Source: Lineus longissimus (lineage: Eukaryota; Nemertea; Pilidiophora; Heteronemertea; Lineidae). Taken from it: a stretch of 64,000 nucleotides of DNA. The notes under the pieces are model-generated. The model was not told where the DNA came from. It saw nothing but the letters and a program-made list of their open reading frames with translations, and made no database searches. Made by a program: the position numbers and the translations under genes. This document shows, one piece after another, positions 1-10,412 of the stretch. The stretch lies in contig NC_088316.1 in assembly GCF_910592395.1 (NCBI RefSeq), forward strand, positions 14,074,001 to 14,138,000, given 5' to 3'. Positions within the stretch are counted from its first letter, which is position 1. Each line of letters opens with the position of its first letter.

Positions 1-329
1 TTATTACCGGGTTTAACTGTACTTGCCATAAATTTTGTAATGACACGAATGAAAGAGAAGACACACAACATTCACACTCGAATTTCCACTCACAAAATAT
101 AAATATTTCTTGGAATCTACAAATGCCATGGCTTAAAATATCAGTGTTCTCCTCACAAGACAAAAAGCAACACGCTGAAGATCTGAACACACCAAGGAGC
201 ATTTCCACAGAACTGCAATTGGTTTTGACCAATATACTTTATAATGAACAAGTACCCAATTCATTTCAAATCAAATCACTGCAAAATGACTCTGAAGAGA
301 ACACTGAAACCATTGCTCATGGTCTTTCG

Positions 330-3300
330 CTAGCTCTGCATGCTCCACAAGCGTGATCGTGTTTCCCTTGACTGCGAGCTCTGTCGCGACGACTGCAGAC
401 TGTCGACAGACTCCTCATCAGTGAGCGGTCCAAGTCGACGACTTTTACGCCGAATCATTGGACCAGATGTCTCACTCTCCGTAGCAGAACATTCACTATT
501 CAAATTGTTTTCATTCTCAAAATCAACAGACCCAACATCCGATCTGGTACACTCGGACGCAGGCTTTGAACTGGACGTCCGTTTTCGTAACTTACGATGT
601 ACATTATGTAAGTCGTTAAAATCAGAGACCATCAGGTCTCGTTTGATTGTTCGACGTGTCAATGTTTCTTTATCCGGTGTAGTGTCACGACTAGATCGAC
701 TGATACTGATGTCATCATCGATCCGTTCGAATATCCGATCAGTTGCCGCACTCTCTATTTCCGCAATAAGTTTCTTTTTGGCACCGCGGGTTTCTGGACT
801 GTTGATAGTTATAAGGTTCAGATCTGTAGCAATGTGTATCGGACTCGAAACTTTGCGACTGCTGGAACTACTTTTTCTGGGTATTCTGTAGCCAGCTAAC
901 GGGCTTGTATGCCCCGCTATGAACGATTCACACAACTCCTTCTTCTCGATTTCTTTGTGCGGCGAATTCGGACCGCCCTTTAGCAAAGATTCCGTCGGTT
1001 TGACTGGCGAGATTCTCATACTCTGATCCCCGCTACCGTCAGCTGAACAAAATTTCAACTCACTAGGACCAGCAAGTTTGAAGTAGTCATCAATTTTCTT
1101 GATATGACCCTTTTCTGGCAAGCCGTTCACGGTACGGCGGTGGTTGTGATCATTCAAACGCGATTTCAAGCTCAAGCGATTATAACATTTCTTTACCCCA
1201 TTGATGCTAGATTTTGAATGGAAACTACTGTCACTGTCCTTCCTTGTTATGGCAAAACTTGGCCAGGGACTTTCAACGTCCTCACTTTCAGAACTTGAAG
1301 TGAATTCAGCTTTTATAATCCCATTTCGGTCCTCCTTGAGAATTTTATCAACAAGACTGCCATTGTTTCTTATTTTTGTCCTAGTCCTAACATGAGGCTG
1401 ATTTTCAACTTCAGCTGCCTTCATAACATTACTACCATCAGTCCTGTCGATTGCCTCTCGTTTGATATCAAGTGAACCCCGCTGGCTCCTCCGCCGTGTT
1501 TGGGAGTTATTTGAATCTAAAGATTTAACATCGTCCGAGTCTTTGATTGTATCCGTCTCACTGTGAACACTTTCCGCAACGCAAGGCATAACACGCTCCA
1601 AGTCTTTGGATGAACCAAGTGCTGAACTCAGCGATACACCCAGGGCTGAACTCAGCGATACACCCAGCTTGTCCCGATTCAGATTCATTAGCCCACGGTT
1701 CTTTTTCCTCAAATGGGCATACCGATCTTTATGGATACCAAATTTGAAGCGGCTCAGTTTTGAAGGACTGTGACCAGATTTCATCGAATCATTGTCACCC
1801 GATTGATGATCACTCTCTTGCGAATCATCGAATACTCCACGGCTCATTTTCAGAACATGCTGTGGTCTATCATAAATGTCTTCGCCATGGTTAGCTTGGA
1901 TCACAGTCTGAAGCTCTTTCGGGGTTAGCACCTCATTGTCCACGACCTCCACCTGTTTGTAGAAGATCTCCTCCTTCATTCGATACAGGGAGCGACGGAA
2001 TTTCTCTCGGCGGCTTACCATATAACACAAGTTACGCACCTGCAAAACAAGAAACCAGTGATGAAATAATGTTCGAGGTTTTTCGTCATACATAGTGCAA
2101 ATGCATTTCTTATGAACATCAAGTAAAGTAATACAAGCCTTTGCTGCAATATTGACATTATTGATTCCATTTGCCACCACCTGATAGAATTGAACAAGCC
2201 TCTCCATTTAGCAAAAGAGTAACCAAATCAGAATTGTATGATTTGACAAATACACCTACCCTCTCGAGGTCTTGTCTCAGATGTACAAACATCTTCATCC
2301 TCGCCACCAGACTGTCCTCCTGTTGTTTTGATAACAGATCGGCTTCCTCTGTCTTTGGTGTCAGCAAAGGTCGGTTGAAATTCACCTAGAAAATCGAAGA
2401 TGTCACAATTGAATGGTACAGTTGTTCAGCTGCTTTGTTGTTGCGATAGCTTGGTCTACATCATGACAAACGGCACCAAAAGATCAAGCAATGCCTGTAA
2501 TATTGTCAAGTGTTAAAGCAGCTAATAGTTTTAATCAAGCCTCGTTACACTTGGACTTATGCTCATGTTTTTTAAAGAAAGGTGACCAAGGTAAAAACCG
2601 TCCCAATCAAAATCAATTTTATACTGTCAGGTCCTAAACTTCCAACATGGAATTATCAGACTCACCTTTCTCTTGAGTTTCCAGTACTGATACATGACAT
2701 CAACAGCCTCCTCCTCCAACTGGAGTTTAGCAGCAACCTCGGGAGCCTTGACACACGTATAGAACTCATCCTGCAGCTGTATGATCCTGAAAGTGACAGA
2801 GATGAATTATTGTTCAATGTTTCGAATGACATAACTGATTCTCAGCAGTTGTGGCCACTGCATTTGCGAACATTTAAAAAAGGTATTGTTTATCTTATTT
2901 CATATCTATATGTTTAAGACTTACTTTTGCTGTCGCATGGTGTCCTTCTCTTCCTGTGTGTATTCTTTCCGAGGTGACAATGATATATCAACTATAGAAT
3001 CACCCGTCAGGCCCTCCTTGAACTTCTTGGTATGTTTTGGACAATATGCCTGCATGAAGAACGAAAAGTTCAATCGATTAGATGTGCGTTCAACACGATA
3101 TATGGAACAGATACACTGGTCTGTGCTACATCATTGACAGAGGGACAACACCAAAATGGATACTATTCACTTCATCCAACGCCAAGAGCTCAGAAATACC
3201 ACTAACAATCACTGTAAGGTCAATGATAGTAAAAACTTTCTTCATTGCTCTTTTCGGATTGGCTGTCCTCGGTGTTCAAGACTCTCAATAAGTTCTTAAA

Positions 3301-6300
3301 GATAGCAAAATTAGTAGGAAACTCATGATCTCCCATTATTTTAGCATCTCAACCGCAATTAACTGCAGAAGATACAGAACAAGAGTTGATTGAGGTATGT
3401 GTCATATGCAGGTGGGCAAGGTCCCACCACCTAGAGTTTCATAATACAATATTTAATTCAAACATTAGGGCAACACACACTGATCAAGTTCCTACCTTGA
3501 GTTTCACATCCTCCTCATCTCCGTCCAGTATCGTTTTCATCTCGAGGTTATTTTGGAATGCACAAGTTACATGAAATGCAATTTTACACGTCTTGACTGA
3601 ACACTGGATGCAGGCTCCGACTCTCTCACGACACAGGGTGCACACCAGGGCCCATCGACTCGACTGCAAGTGGAGAAAATATTTATTTATGTTGAAAAAG
3701 TCAAGGGGTTTGTGCAAGTTTCCTGAAGGGAAGTCGCCCTATTGTTGTAAAGTGACATAACTTTAGACCAAAGTTGCATTTTAGGCCCTAGTTCTTAATC
3801 TCCACCTATGGCGCCACACTTACACCAGCATCCAACCTTTTTTCTTATTGTGCATGAAATGTACAAGAGCTCAGAAATACCACTAACATTCAGAGGAAGT
3901 CATTTATAGTAAATGTTTTCATCACCGCTCTTGTTTATCAAACCACAATGAATTGACATTCTACAGGATCAAATACGACAGAAAAATTCAGTCAGAGCGA
4001 AACCAACAGATACACCATAGAGGACGAGAAGGCAAATGGAATTACAAACAGGTAAACATTAAAAGGGCTTGGGACATCCTAGGTTCTCATACTCACTGGA
4101 ATATTAGAGATCTTAGTAATCGGCTCCATTTTCTCCACGCACCCAATGCTGACCTCAGGGATCCACAGCGCACAGCTCACGTGAGTCCATTTCGTGCCGC
4201 TCCTCGTCCCTTTCATAGCACCACCGCTGGTCGGACATAGAATACACTGTGGCTGGATACCAAGCGCACATGTCCGACACAACCAGCTCCCTTCGGGAAT
4301 CTTTTGAATACCATAGCATGCCTGATGCACGCAAATATCACATTGATCGCAGAACACCATCTCGTTCAAGTCCTCACTGTCAGGCTGTAAGGATAACAAA
4401 GGTGAAAGATAAAATATAGATGAATCTGTATCTCGATTACAAACACTGACAGTGTTCTGTAATCCCTGAACTTGTACGCCTCCTAATATTTAGTCCAATG
4501 AACTTTAAAATTTTGGCAACAGATCATGTGATCAGTGGTATCCTTAAATTTCTACTTGGAACGAAAAATTGTGAGAAATGTCTCCATTGATTTGAACATG
4601 GTAAATTATGGCATTTATTGATGAATTTGCTTTTCAGGCAAAAAATACAGTTAATGGATGTTCTGCAGCAAGCTAGATGGTGGGATTTCTTCACTTACAG
4701 ATCGACAGACGTCACATATGACATTTTCATCATACTCAATGCCGAGACCCTCCGACGTTTTGATGATCTGCTGCATGTTTTCATGGCACTGAAATCAGAA
4801 ATTTCGATGTGAACAGACGGAGGATTATCAGAAAGTTCGATGTGAACAGACGGAGGATTATTTTTGTAGGCAGCAGGTCTTCAAACAATCAGCCCGACGT
4901 GACTGATGTCGTGAATGTTTTGGGTGACATTACGCCAGTATGTTATCACTACTATTCAGAATGTCTGCATGATCGGCTAAAAAAAACTTGACTAGGAGGA
5001 ATATTTTTGTACCAACCCGTGTTTCAAACTCCTCCATCACCCTCTCCATGATCCACTCATGGATCTCAATATCACCCATCGTGATCCTTTCTTCGTTTAT
5101 CCTCCGAAGCCAGCAGACGTCCAAGTCATCAAGGTCATATCGCACCACCTCATCGGCAAGTTGTTGCATGCCAGTCAGATAGTGCACCGCCTTGTTGTAG
5201 TTTTCGTCCGGCACGGCATGGAACATCTTGCCTTGCCTGGAAGATTGGAACGCATTATTAACACGACTCAAGATTCGGTAGTAGGCCCTACCTATTTTTG
5301 TGTTGTCGTACATTTCAACAATCTATTGGTGCAGCATTTTCAAATGCTCTTCTTGAGTTCTATCTTCAGTCATCTCGAAGGGTGCCAGTCTATGTGTTGT
5401 CCAGTCATTAGATACCACATAACCCAGCAACCACCTCAGAACTTCTCAAAGCAAAAGTTCTTCATTTTAAGCATTCTTCAAATTGTCCAATGATATTCTA
5501 AATTAAAATTTAAGAGCAAGCTTTGTACTTACGGTAGTTTAAAATCACCAGAAGATGATGGCTCTGTTATTGTCCTGAAGTATAGAGAATTAAAATGAGG
5601 AAATTTCTGCCGAGTTATGGATGCAAATATCTAGATCTTTTGAGTCAATCACAGGTGGTTATCTCAATCAATTATACTGTATAGTCATTTCAGTACAGAC
5701 ATTTTAGTCCAAAGAAATTGCTAGTTGTATAATATCAACACTCAACAAGAACCATAACGTTAGTCACTCCTGTCCACCATGCTGTACTATATGTACAGAT
5801 CACACAAGCTCTTTATCATCATATGAAGATAATTCTAAATGACTGCTTTTTAACTCACCTGACAACAGGAACATTAAAAGTTTCTTCGTTGACAGGGACT
5901 TGAACGCCCTTTTCCCATTCCTGTCGCCATGAATCCGCAATCAGATAAAAATCATCAGAGGTCAGTGGTTCGGTATCAGGAAGCTTCATGGCACTGATCA
6001 AATCTTTGCGAAACAACTGAAAGAAACATTGTTATATTTAGAATTAACACGTAGGGTCTAGTGAATTGTAACTTCGAGAGTAGATCATGGTGTAACACAT
6101 CAAGTTCAGAAGCCTATCAGTATCATGATTATTCCAGTTCAAAGTCTGAATGGCTTGTCAGACAGACTATGCACGTATTTGCCTCTGAAATTACCTCAGC
6201 TGGCTTGTTGTGATCATGACCGGATGGCCTCGAGGTCCCGGTTGTCTCCATTCCCTGCAGCTTGCTCACACACGGAGATGCTGTTGCTAATCTCCGGCTG

Positions 6301-6712
6301 TCTTCATCCTCACTTTCACTACCACGTCGTTTCTTTGATCGGCCAGCATCTAGAAGAACAACAAACAAATTGGTTTTTGATGACACATTCAACTCAACTG
6401 GTTATACCTTCCTCAGCACAGAACCTTTGCAAGACTTTTTTTCCAAAAATTCTTAAGGTAACACCACCAGCAGGAGTACCAACATTGCAAAACTTACTCT
6501 GTTTCTGACAGAGTTTAGTCCATCTGGATGAGAATTGAAACGAAAAAGGCATCTACAGAAACAGGGCGGAAATTTGATAAGTACTGGTGTATTTCAGTAT
6601 TTCAGGTCTAATTTTTGTCACTTCAGAGACACGTGTACTGAAAAGCACCACATACTACCAAAGTTATCTTACCATAGTCATCTTGCTTTCCTTTTTTTGA
6701 TCTAAAGGCCAT
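330..6712 (-). CDS. JADE: JADE-family PHD finger protein (HBO1 complex scaffold)
   Basis: Coding exons in transcript order: 6673-6712, 6195-6349, 5859-6017, 5533-5574, 5017-5236, 4699-4788, 4097-4384, 3496-3663, 2925-3049, 2666-2786, 2260-2385, 330-2039; all have GT-AG borders. About 1080 aa. Domains: basic N-terminus ([13 protein letters not shown]), enhancer-of-polycomb-like region around aa 80-210 ([13 protein letters not shown]), first PHD from about aa 228 ([25 protein letters not shown]), then the extended PHD ([39 protein letters not shown]). A conserved helix ([27 protein letters not shown]) follows, then a long Ser-rich C-terminus in one exon. JADE proteins are nuclear scaffolds that direct HBO1/KAT7 toward histone H4 acetylation. 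The start lies in a short exon whose acceptor at 6728 implies an upstream untranslated exon. One extra base at 6000-6003 breaks the frame (see findings). Which JADE paralogue is undetermined. Confidence 0.9.
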
Positions 6713-6776
6713 TGCTTGAGGTGATTTCTGAAAGAGAAAATCCCGAGAAATAGAAGCAATCGGCCTTCAGCCATGG

Positions 6777-6786
6777 GCGAGGCCCT
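6777..6786. repeat. Left target-site duplication of the MULE
   Basis: GCGAGGCCCT here is repeated exactly at 10403-10412, immediately outside the other end of the transposon. A 10-bp duplication is in the size range known for Mutator-like elements (8-11 bp). The lack of mismatches suggests a recent insertion. Confidence 0.9.
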
Positions 6787-6890
6787 GGTATCCAGTCAGA
6801 ACGGCCCCTGGTCAAAACGGCCCCGCTTTAAATAGAGTCAAAACGGCCCCGAGTCAAAACGGCCCTGGGTCAAAACGGCCCTGGGTCAAA
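6787..6890 (+). repeat. Left terminal inverted repeat of the MULE
   Basis: The repeat is modular: five to six head-to-tail units of about 15-16 bp with core GTCAAAACGGCCCC; the outermost unit is GTCAGAACGGCCCC. One junction is widened by GCTTTAAATAGA. It pairs with 10301-10402, with only small differences (TATCC versus TACC at the tip, TAAATAG versus TAATAG). Repeated subterminal motifs are typical transposase-binding sites; that role here is inferred. Confidence 0.9.
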
Positions 6891-7297
6891 ACGGCCCTTG
6901 GTAGTTTAGTGGTAGTAACCTATCTGAACTAGATAACTTTTTTTACTGCGTGCGTGTAACCAGTGGTAACGAGATAAGAAAGAAGATGTTATGCACTTTT
7001 AAAACTTAGAAGTTGCGTTATCTGGTTTTTGGCCTGTTCGCCCATATTATTGTTATTATTATTAATCTTCTCTACATTATTCTCTATATGTAGGGCTAAT
7101 GTAGGTCTACACCATCGAACTTTATTCAGGTCCGTGATCACACAGAAAAATATAAGATCATTAATTAAGCAAGGGGAATTAATCAAGGCTACTTTTCGTG
7201 ATATTTGCTGAGGTTCCTTTTACCTTTAACTTCTAGACATCTATTTTGTTCAATAATTTTACATCTGACCAAATACATATAGAGTGGAGAGGGGTCG

Positions 7298-7540
7298 CAC
7301 TGTCTCTTTAATCTTGTGACTGAGCTCATTGTGAACAGTGATCACATGCCAAAGGTGATGCGAATTCACTGTCTCTTTGATATTGCGGCTAATTAGAGCT
7401 AATTGCGAACACTAATCACATGCCAAAGGTGATGCGAATTCACTGTCTCTTTGATCTTGCGGCTAATTAGAGCTGATTGCGAACACTAATCACATGCCAA
7501 AGGTGATGCGAATTCACTGTCTCTTTGATATTTCGATTAA
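7298..7540 (+). repeat. Subterminal tandem repeat upstream of the transposase promoter
   Basis: Units begin at 7298, 7367, 7441 and 7515, each with CACTGTCTCTTT (first copy slightly diverged), giving spacings of 69, 74 and 74 bp; the fourth unit is partial. Each full unit carries AATCACATGCCAAAGGTGAT or a close variant. The position 80-320 bp upstream of the TATA box suggests an enhancer or transposase-binding array; this is inference. Confidence 0.8.
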
Positions 7541-7622
7541 CAATAAAGGAACGATTACTAATTACAGACGGAACCTAATTCAAGAATGAGTACTGTTCAT
7601 TTTATCATCTCGTCACGATGAC

Positions 7623-7660
7623 TATATAAACCCCCAGAATTCTCAAGATCTTCATCAGTT
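7623..7660 (+). promoter_or_regulatory. TATA-box promoter of the MULE transposase
   Basis: TATATAAA at 7623-7630 is followed about 30 bp later by an initiator-like TCAGTTT near 7655. This predicts an untranslated leader of about 60 nt before the ATG at 7717. The spacing is that of a standard RNA polymerase II core promoter. Confidence 0.65.
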
Positions 7661-7716
7661 TATTCCAAGACTTCATTGCTGCTACAACTCGACGCTACTT
7701 TCATCAACACCTTACT

Positions 7717-9636
7717 ATGACAGAAGAGGATCCCTGCATCTCCTGCCGCAAGCAAGTGAAGAGACGACAACATGGCCTCCAGTGCGAAGGATGTGACCAG
7801 TGGCAACACCGAATCTGCAACACGGGTATCAGCCAGAAAGAGTACCGTGCCGCTGTCAAGCTGGGGAATGCGATCAGCTGGAGGTGCCAACGGTGTCAGG
7901 CAAGAAGTTACAGCCGCCTTAGTGTTGGGGAGCCCCAGGGCGAGAGCACACGATTGTCACTGCAAAACACTTCCACGTTACGGGTCATCATGAACGAATG
8001 GGCTGAAGATCATCAAGAAGTACTGGAAGACGACGAGCCACCACCAGACGTAGACGTAGACCACGGCATGCCAAGTGAAGCAGAGCTGCAGATGGTGGTC
8101 GACGAGTATATTGCCGAGCAGCACCAGGAAGAACAGAGCACCAGCAGTGACCCCACCCTCGGCGAATTTGATATCCCATCCGTCCTTCAAGAGTCTTCAA
8201 TGCGAGAACCAGACCCATTGCCGTACGACAGAGCTGCAGCACCTGCACTGTACGAAATAATCTACAATGGCTCACAGAAAGGAAAAGAAAAGCTTGCCGA
8301 CAGTCATGGTTACCTATACACAGTGAAGGCCACGAAGAGACAGAACGGGAACCGGACCTGGAGATGTAGCGTGCGTAACAAGAATGTCTGGTGCAAGGCC
8401 ACGGTGCTCCAGAAAGGTTCCAACTTTATACGAGGCAGTCTACCCCACGTCCATCCCGGCAAGCTAGGGGCTGCCATTGCAACGAATGTGGCAATAGAGA
8501 TCAAGAAGTCAGCAGCCAAAGAGATCTTCACGCCTGCTGCAGAAATTGTAAACCAGGTGTTCCTGAACAAAGACATACAGACGAGAACAGCGCCATTGGA
8601 AGCGCTTCAAAACCCCGTCAACTTGGCAAGAGCGGCGAATCGTTTCCGGCAGAAAATGCGCCCAGCTGAACCGAAAGACCTCGAATTCGATCTTGACGAA
8701 ACGCACATTCCCGAAGACTTTTTGCGTAAAGACATTCGAGTAGACGGAAAGCGGCACATCATTTTCGCAACAACGCAGATGATCCAGTTGCTGACGGAGT
8801 CGAAAACTTGGTACATTGATGGTACATTCAAGGTCGTCAAGGAGCCCTTCACTCAACTGCTCAGCGTCCATGCTTTCGTTCGACAAGGTGACGACATGAA
8901 ACAAGTCCCGCTTATGTTCGTCTTGATGTCAGGAAAACGAAAGAAGGACTACCGAAAAGTGTTGAAGTCAATCAAGCGCCTGACACCAGATCATTCCCTC
9001 AAGAAAATCGTCATTGACTTCGAGAGCGCGATGTGGAGAGCCATACCAACAGTGCTACCCGAGGTCAAGATACGAGGTTGTTCGTTCCACTGGGCCCAAT
9101 GCATCTGGCGCAAGATTCAAGAGATCGGTCTGGCACCCGCATACCTCCACGATGACGTCACGCACCAACTCTGCAAAGAACTACTCGCTTTGCCTTACCT
9201 CCCCCACGAACACATTCGCCCACTCTTTGAAAAGCTGGCAAAACGTGCAACAACAGAAACCCTGGCGACGCTCGTGGACTACATTCGTAGAAACTGGATT
9301 GAGACGACACAATGGACCCCTAAAACGTGGAGTGTCTTCAACCAACCCGTTCGCACTAACAACGACTGCGAGGGTTGGCACGGTGCCCTGAATCGACACG
9401 CACGTCGGGGAAATATCACGTTCTACGTTTTGGTTAAGCTTCTCCACGAACAAGCAAGTCTCGTCGGGATCCAAGTCCGTCTTGTGCGTGCCGCCAAACT
9501 GAAACGTAGGCAACGAGCCCAATACCGCCAAATCGAGGGAAAACTCTTCGCAGTTTGGGAGGATTACATTAAAGGAAAGAAGAACGCCCGACAACTGCTC
9601 CGTACGTGTTCACATCTCGTTGCCCCAAGTACGTAA
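7717..9636 (+). CDS. MULE transposase with PHD-like and FLYWCH zinc fingers
   Basis: Intact intronless 639-aa protein. An N-terminal PHD-like finger (C7, C10, C23, C26, H31, C34, C57, C60) is followed by an acidic linker. A FLYWCH-type finger (about aa 188-245: GYLYTVKATK, WRCSVRN, CKATV, HVHPG) precedes the MULE transposase core. Catalytic residues fit the MULE DDE triad: D368 in WYIDGTFK, D434 in IVIDFESA, E552 in NNDCEGWHG, with the characteristic CxxH (RGCSFHWAQ) between the second D and E. A basic C-terminal tail follows. The enzyme would cut and re-integrate the element in the nucleus. There are no stops or frameshifts, so it may be active. The ATG follows the TATA box at the expected distance. 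The FLYWCH and MULE parts are firm; PHD identity is slightly less certain. Confidence 0.93.
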   Translation: MTEEDPCISCRKQVKRRQHGLQCEGCDQWQHRICNTGISQKEYRAAVKLGNAISWRCQRCQARSYSRLSVGEPQGESTRLSLQNTSTLRVIMNEWAEDHQEVLEDDEPPPDVDVDHGMPSEAELQMVVDEYIAEQHQEEQSTSSDPTLGEFDIPSVLQESSMREPDPLPYDRAAAPALYEIIYNGSQKGKEKLADSHGYLYTVKATKRQNGNRTWRCSVRNKNVWCKATVLQKGSNFIRGSLPHVHPGKLGAAIATNVAIEIKKSAAKEIFTPAAEIVNQVFLNKDIQTRTAPLEALQNPVNLARAANRFRQKMRPAEPKDLEFDLDETHIPEDFLRKDIRVDGKRHIIFATTQMIQLLTESKTWYIDGTFKVVKEPFTQLLSVHAFVRQGDDMKQVPLMFVLMSGKRKKDYRKVLKSIKRLTPDHSLKKIVIDFESAMWRAIPTVLPEVKIRGCSFHWAQCIWRKIQEIGLAPAYLHDDVTHQLCKELLALPYLPHEHIRPLFEKLAKRATTETLATLVDYIRRNWIETTQWTPKTWSVFNQPVRTNNDCEGWHGALNRHARRGNITFYVLVKLLHEQASLVGIQVRLVRAAKLKRRQRAQYRQIEGKLFAVWEDYIKGKKNARQLLRTCSHLVAPST

Positions 9637-9725
9637 AACGGTCAAATCGAATGTGCTTTGAACTTTTTCATGCGCTTGCTCTAGACTCTGTCGTCTAAGT
9701 CATGGAATGATGGTTACATTTTGGT

Positions 9726-9731
9726 AATAAA
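9726..9731 (+). terminator. Poly(A) signal of the transposase gene
   Basis: AATAAA lies 90 bp after the transposase stop codon. Further AT-rich sequence, including another AATAAAC-like motif near 9878, follows. Confidence 0.55.
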
Positions 9732-10300
9732 AACATATTGTTTTAAGATAACAAGTGCATATGAACAAGTGTGATATGGTTTTATTCTCTGGCTGTATTT
9801 TATATGTTTTGATTTGATTTGATGAACTGTAACAGTGACGACTGAATGTAAATGTTATCATTACCGGTATAATTGATAATAAACTACTAAGTATGAGTTA
9901 AAACGAAACAGGTATTCCGTATTGATTTGTCTTCAATTTGACTATGAATGATGATGCAATTCATGACTGCATGCCGACTAACCGGCGGTTCATATAGATC
10001 CTAAAGTCTTCTCATTTCTTTCTCATTTAGAAGTATGGATATACGACGGTTGATCGGCATGCATGACTGTGGCCCAGACAAATTAAAAGCCCCTCGATCT
10101 ACTAAGTACTTCTGAATAAACATTGCCAAGCATGCAAACAGTACTAAGAATGAATAAAGACTACAAATTCTTGAGGTCTAGATCACAGGATCGAAGTTCC
10201 CACCCCTAAAAATACTTATCCCTAAACCGCCTCAACTATACACTCAACTATACCCGCCCACTTCACACGATACCCTACACTCCGCCGCTATAGGTGCCCA

Positions 10301-10402
10301 TTTGACCCAGGGCCGTTTCGACCCGGGGCCGTTTTGACTCGGGGCCGTTTTGACTCTATTAAAGCGGGGGCCGTTTTGACCAGGGGCCGTTCTGACTGGT
10401 AA
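10301..10402 (-). repeat. Right terminal inverted repeat of the MULE
   Basis: Reverse complement of the left repeat: tandem units of GTCAAAACGGCCCC, including the same TTTAATAGA spacer. One unit is mutated to GTCGAAACGG. Followed directly by the second target duplication at 10403-10412. Confidence 0.9.
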
Positions 10403-10412
10403 GCGAGGCCCT

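Larger units (their letters stand above)
6787..10402 (+). mobile_element. Autonomous Mutator-like DNA transposon (MULE), 3.6 kb
   Basis: The element is bounded by a perfect 10-bp target duplication (6777-6786 and 10403-10412) and by ~100-bp terminal inverted repeats. It contains one intact transposase gene with its own TATA box and poly(A) signal. The outer ends read GGTATCCAGTCAGAACGG on the left and, complemented, TTACCAGTCAGAACGG on the right. It lies in the intron or leader upstream of the JADE start-codon exon, 49 bp from that exon's 3' splice site, in opposite orientation to JADE. The 6900-7290 and 9640-10300 stretches are non-coding; the latter holds an inverted repeat (GCATGCCGA near 9978 and its complement near 10057). 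Confidence 0.9.

Noticed and set aside
340-891. 183-aa plus-strand open frame
   Set aside because: It is antisense to the long JADE terminal exon, whose minus-strand frame fits the gene; the plus frame has Ser/Arg-rich composition of a shadow.
8509-8904. 131-aa and other minus-strand frames inside the MULE
   Set aside because: Antisense shadows of the transposase gene.
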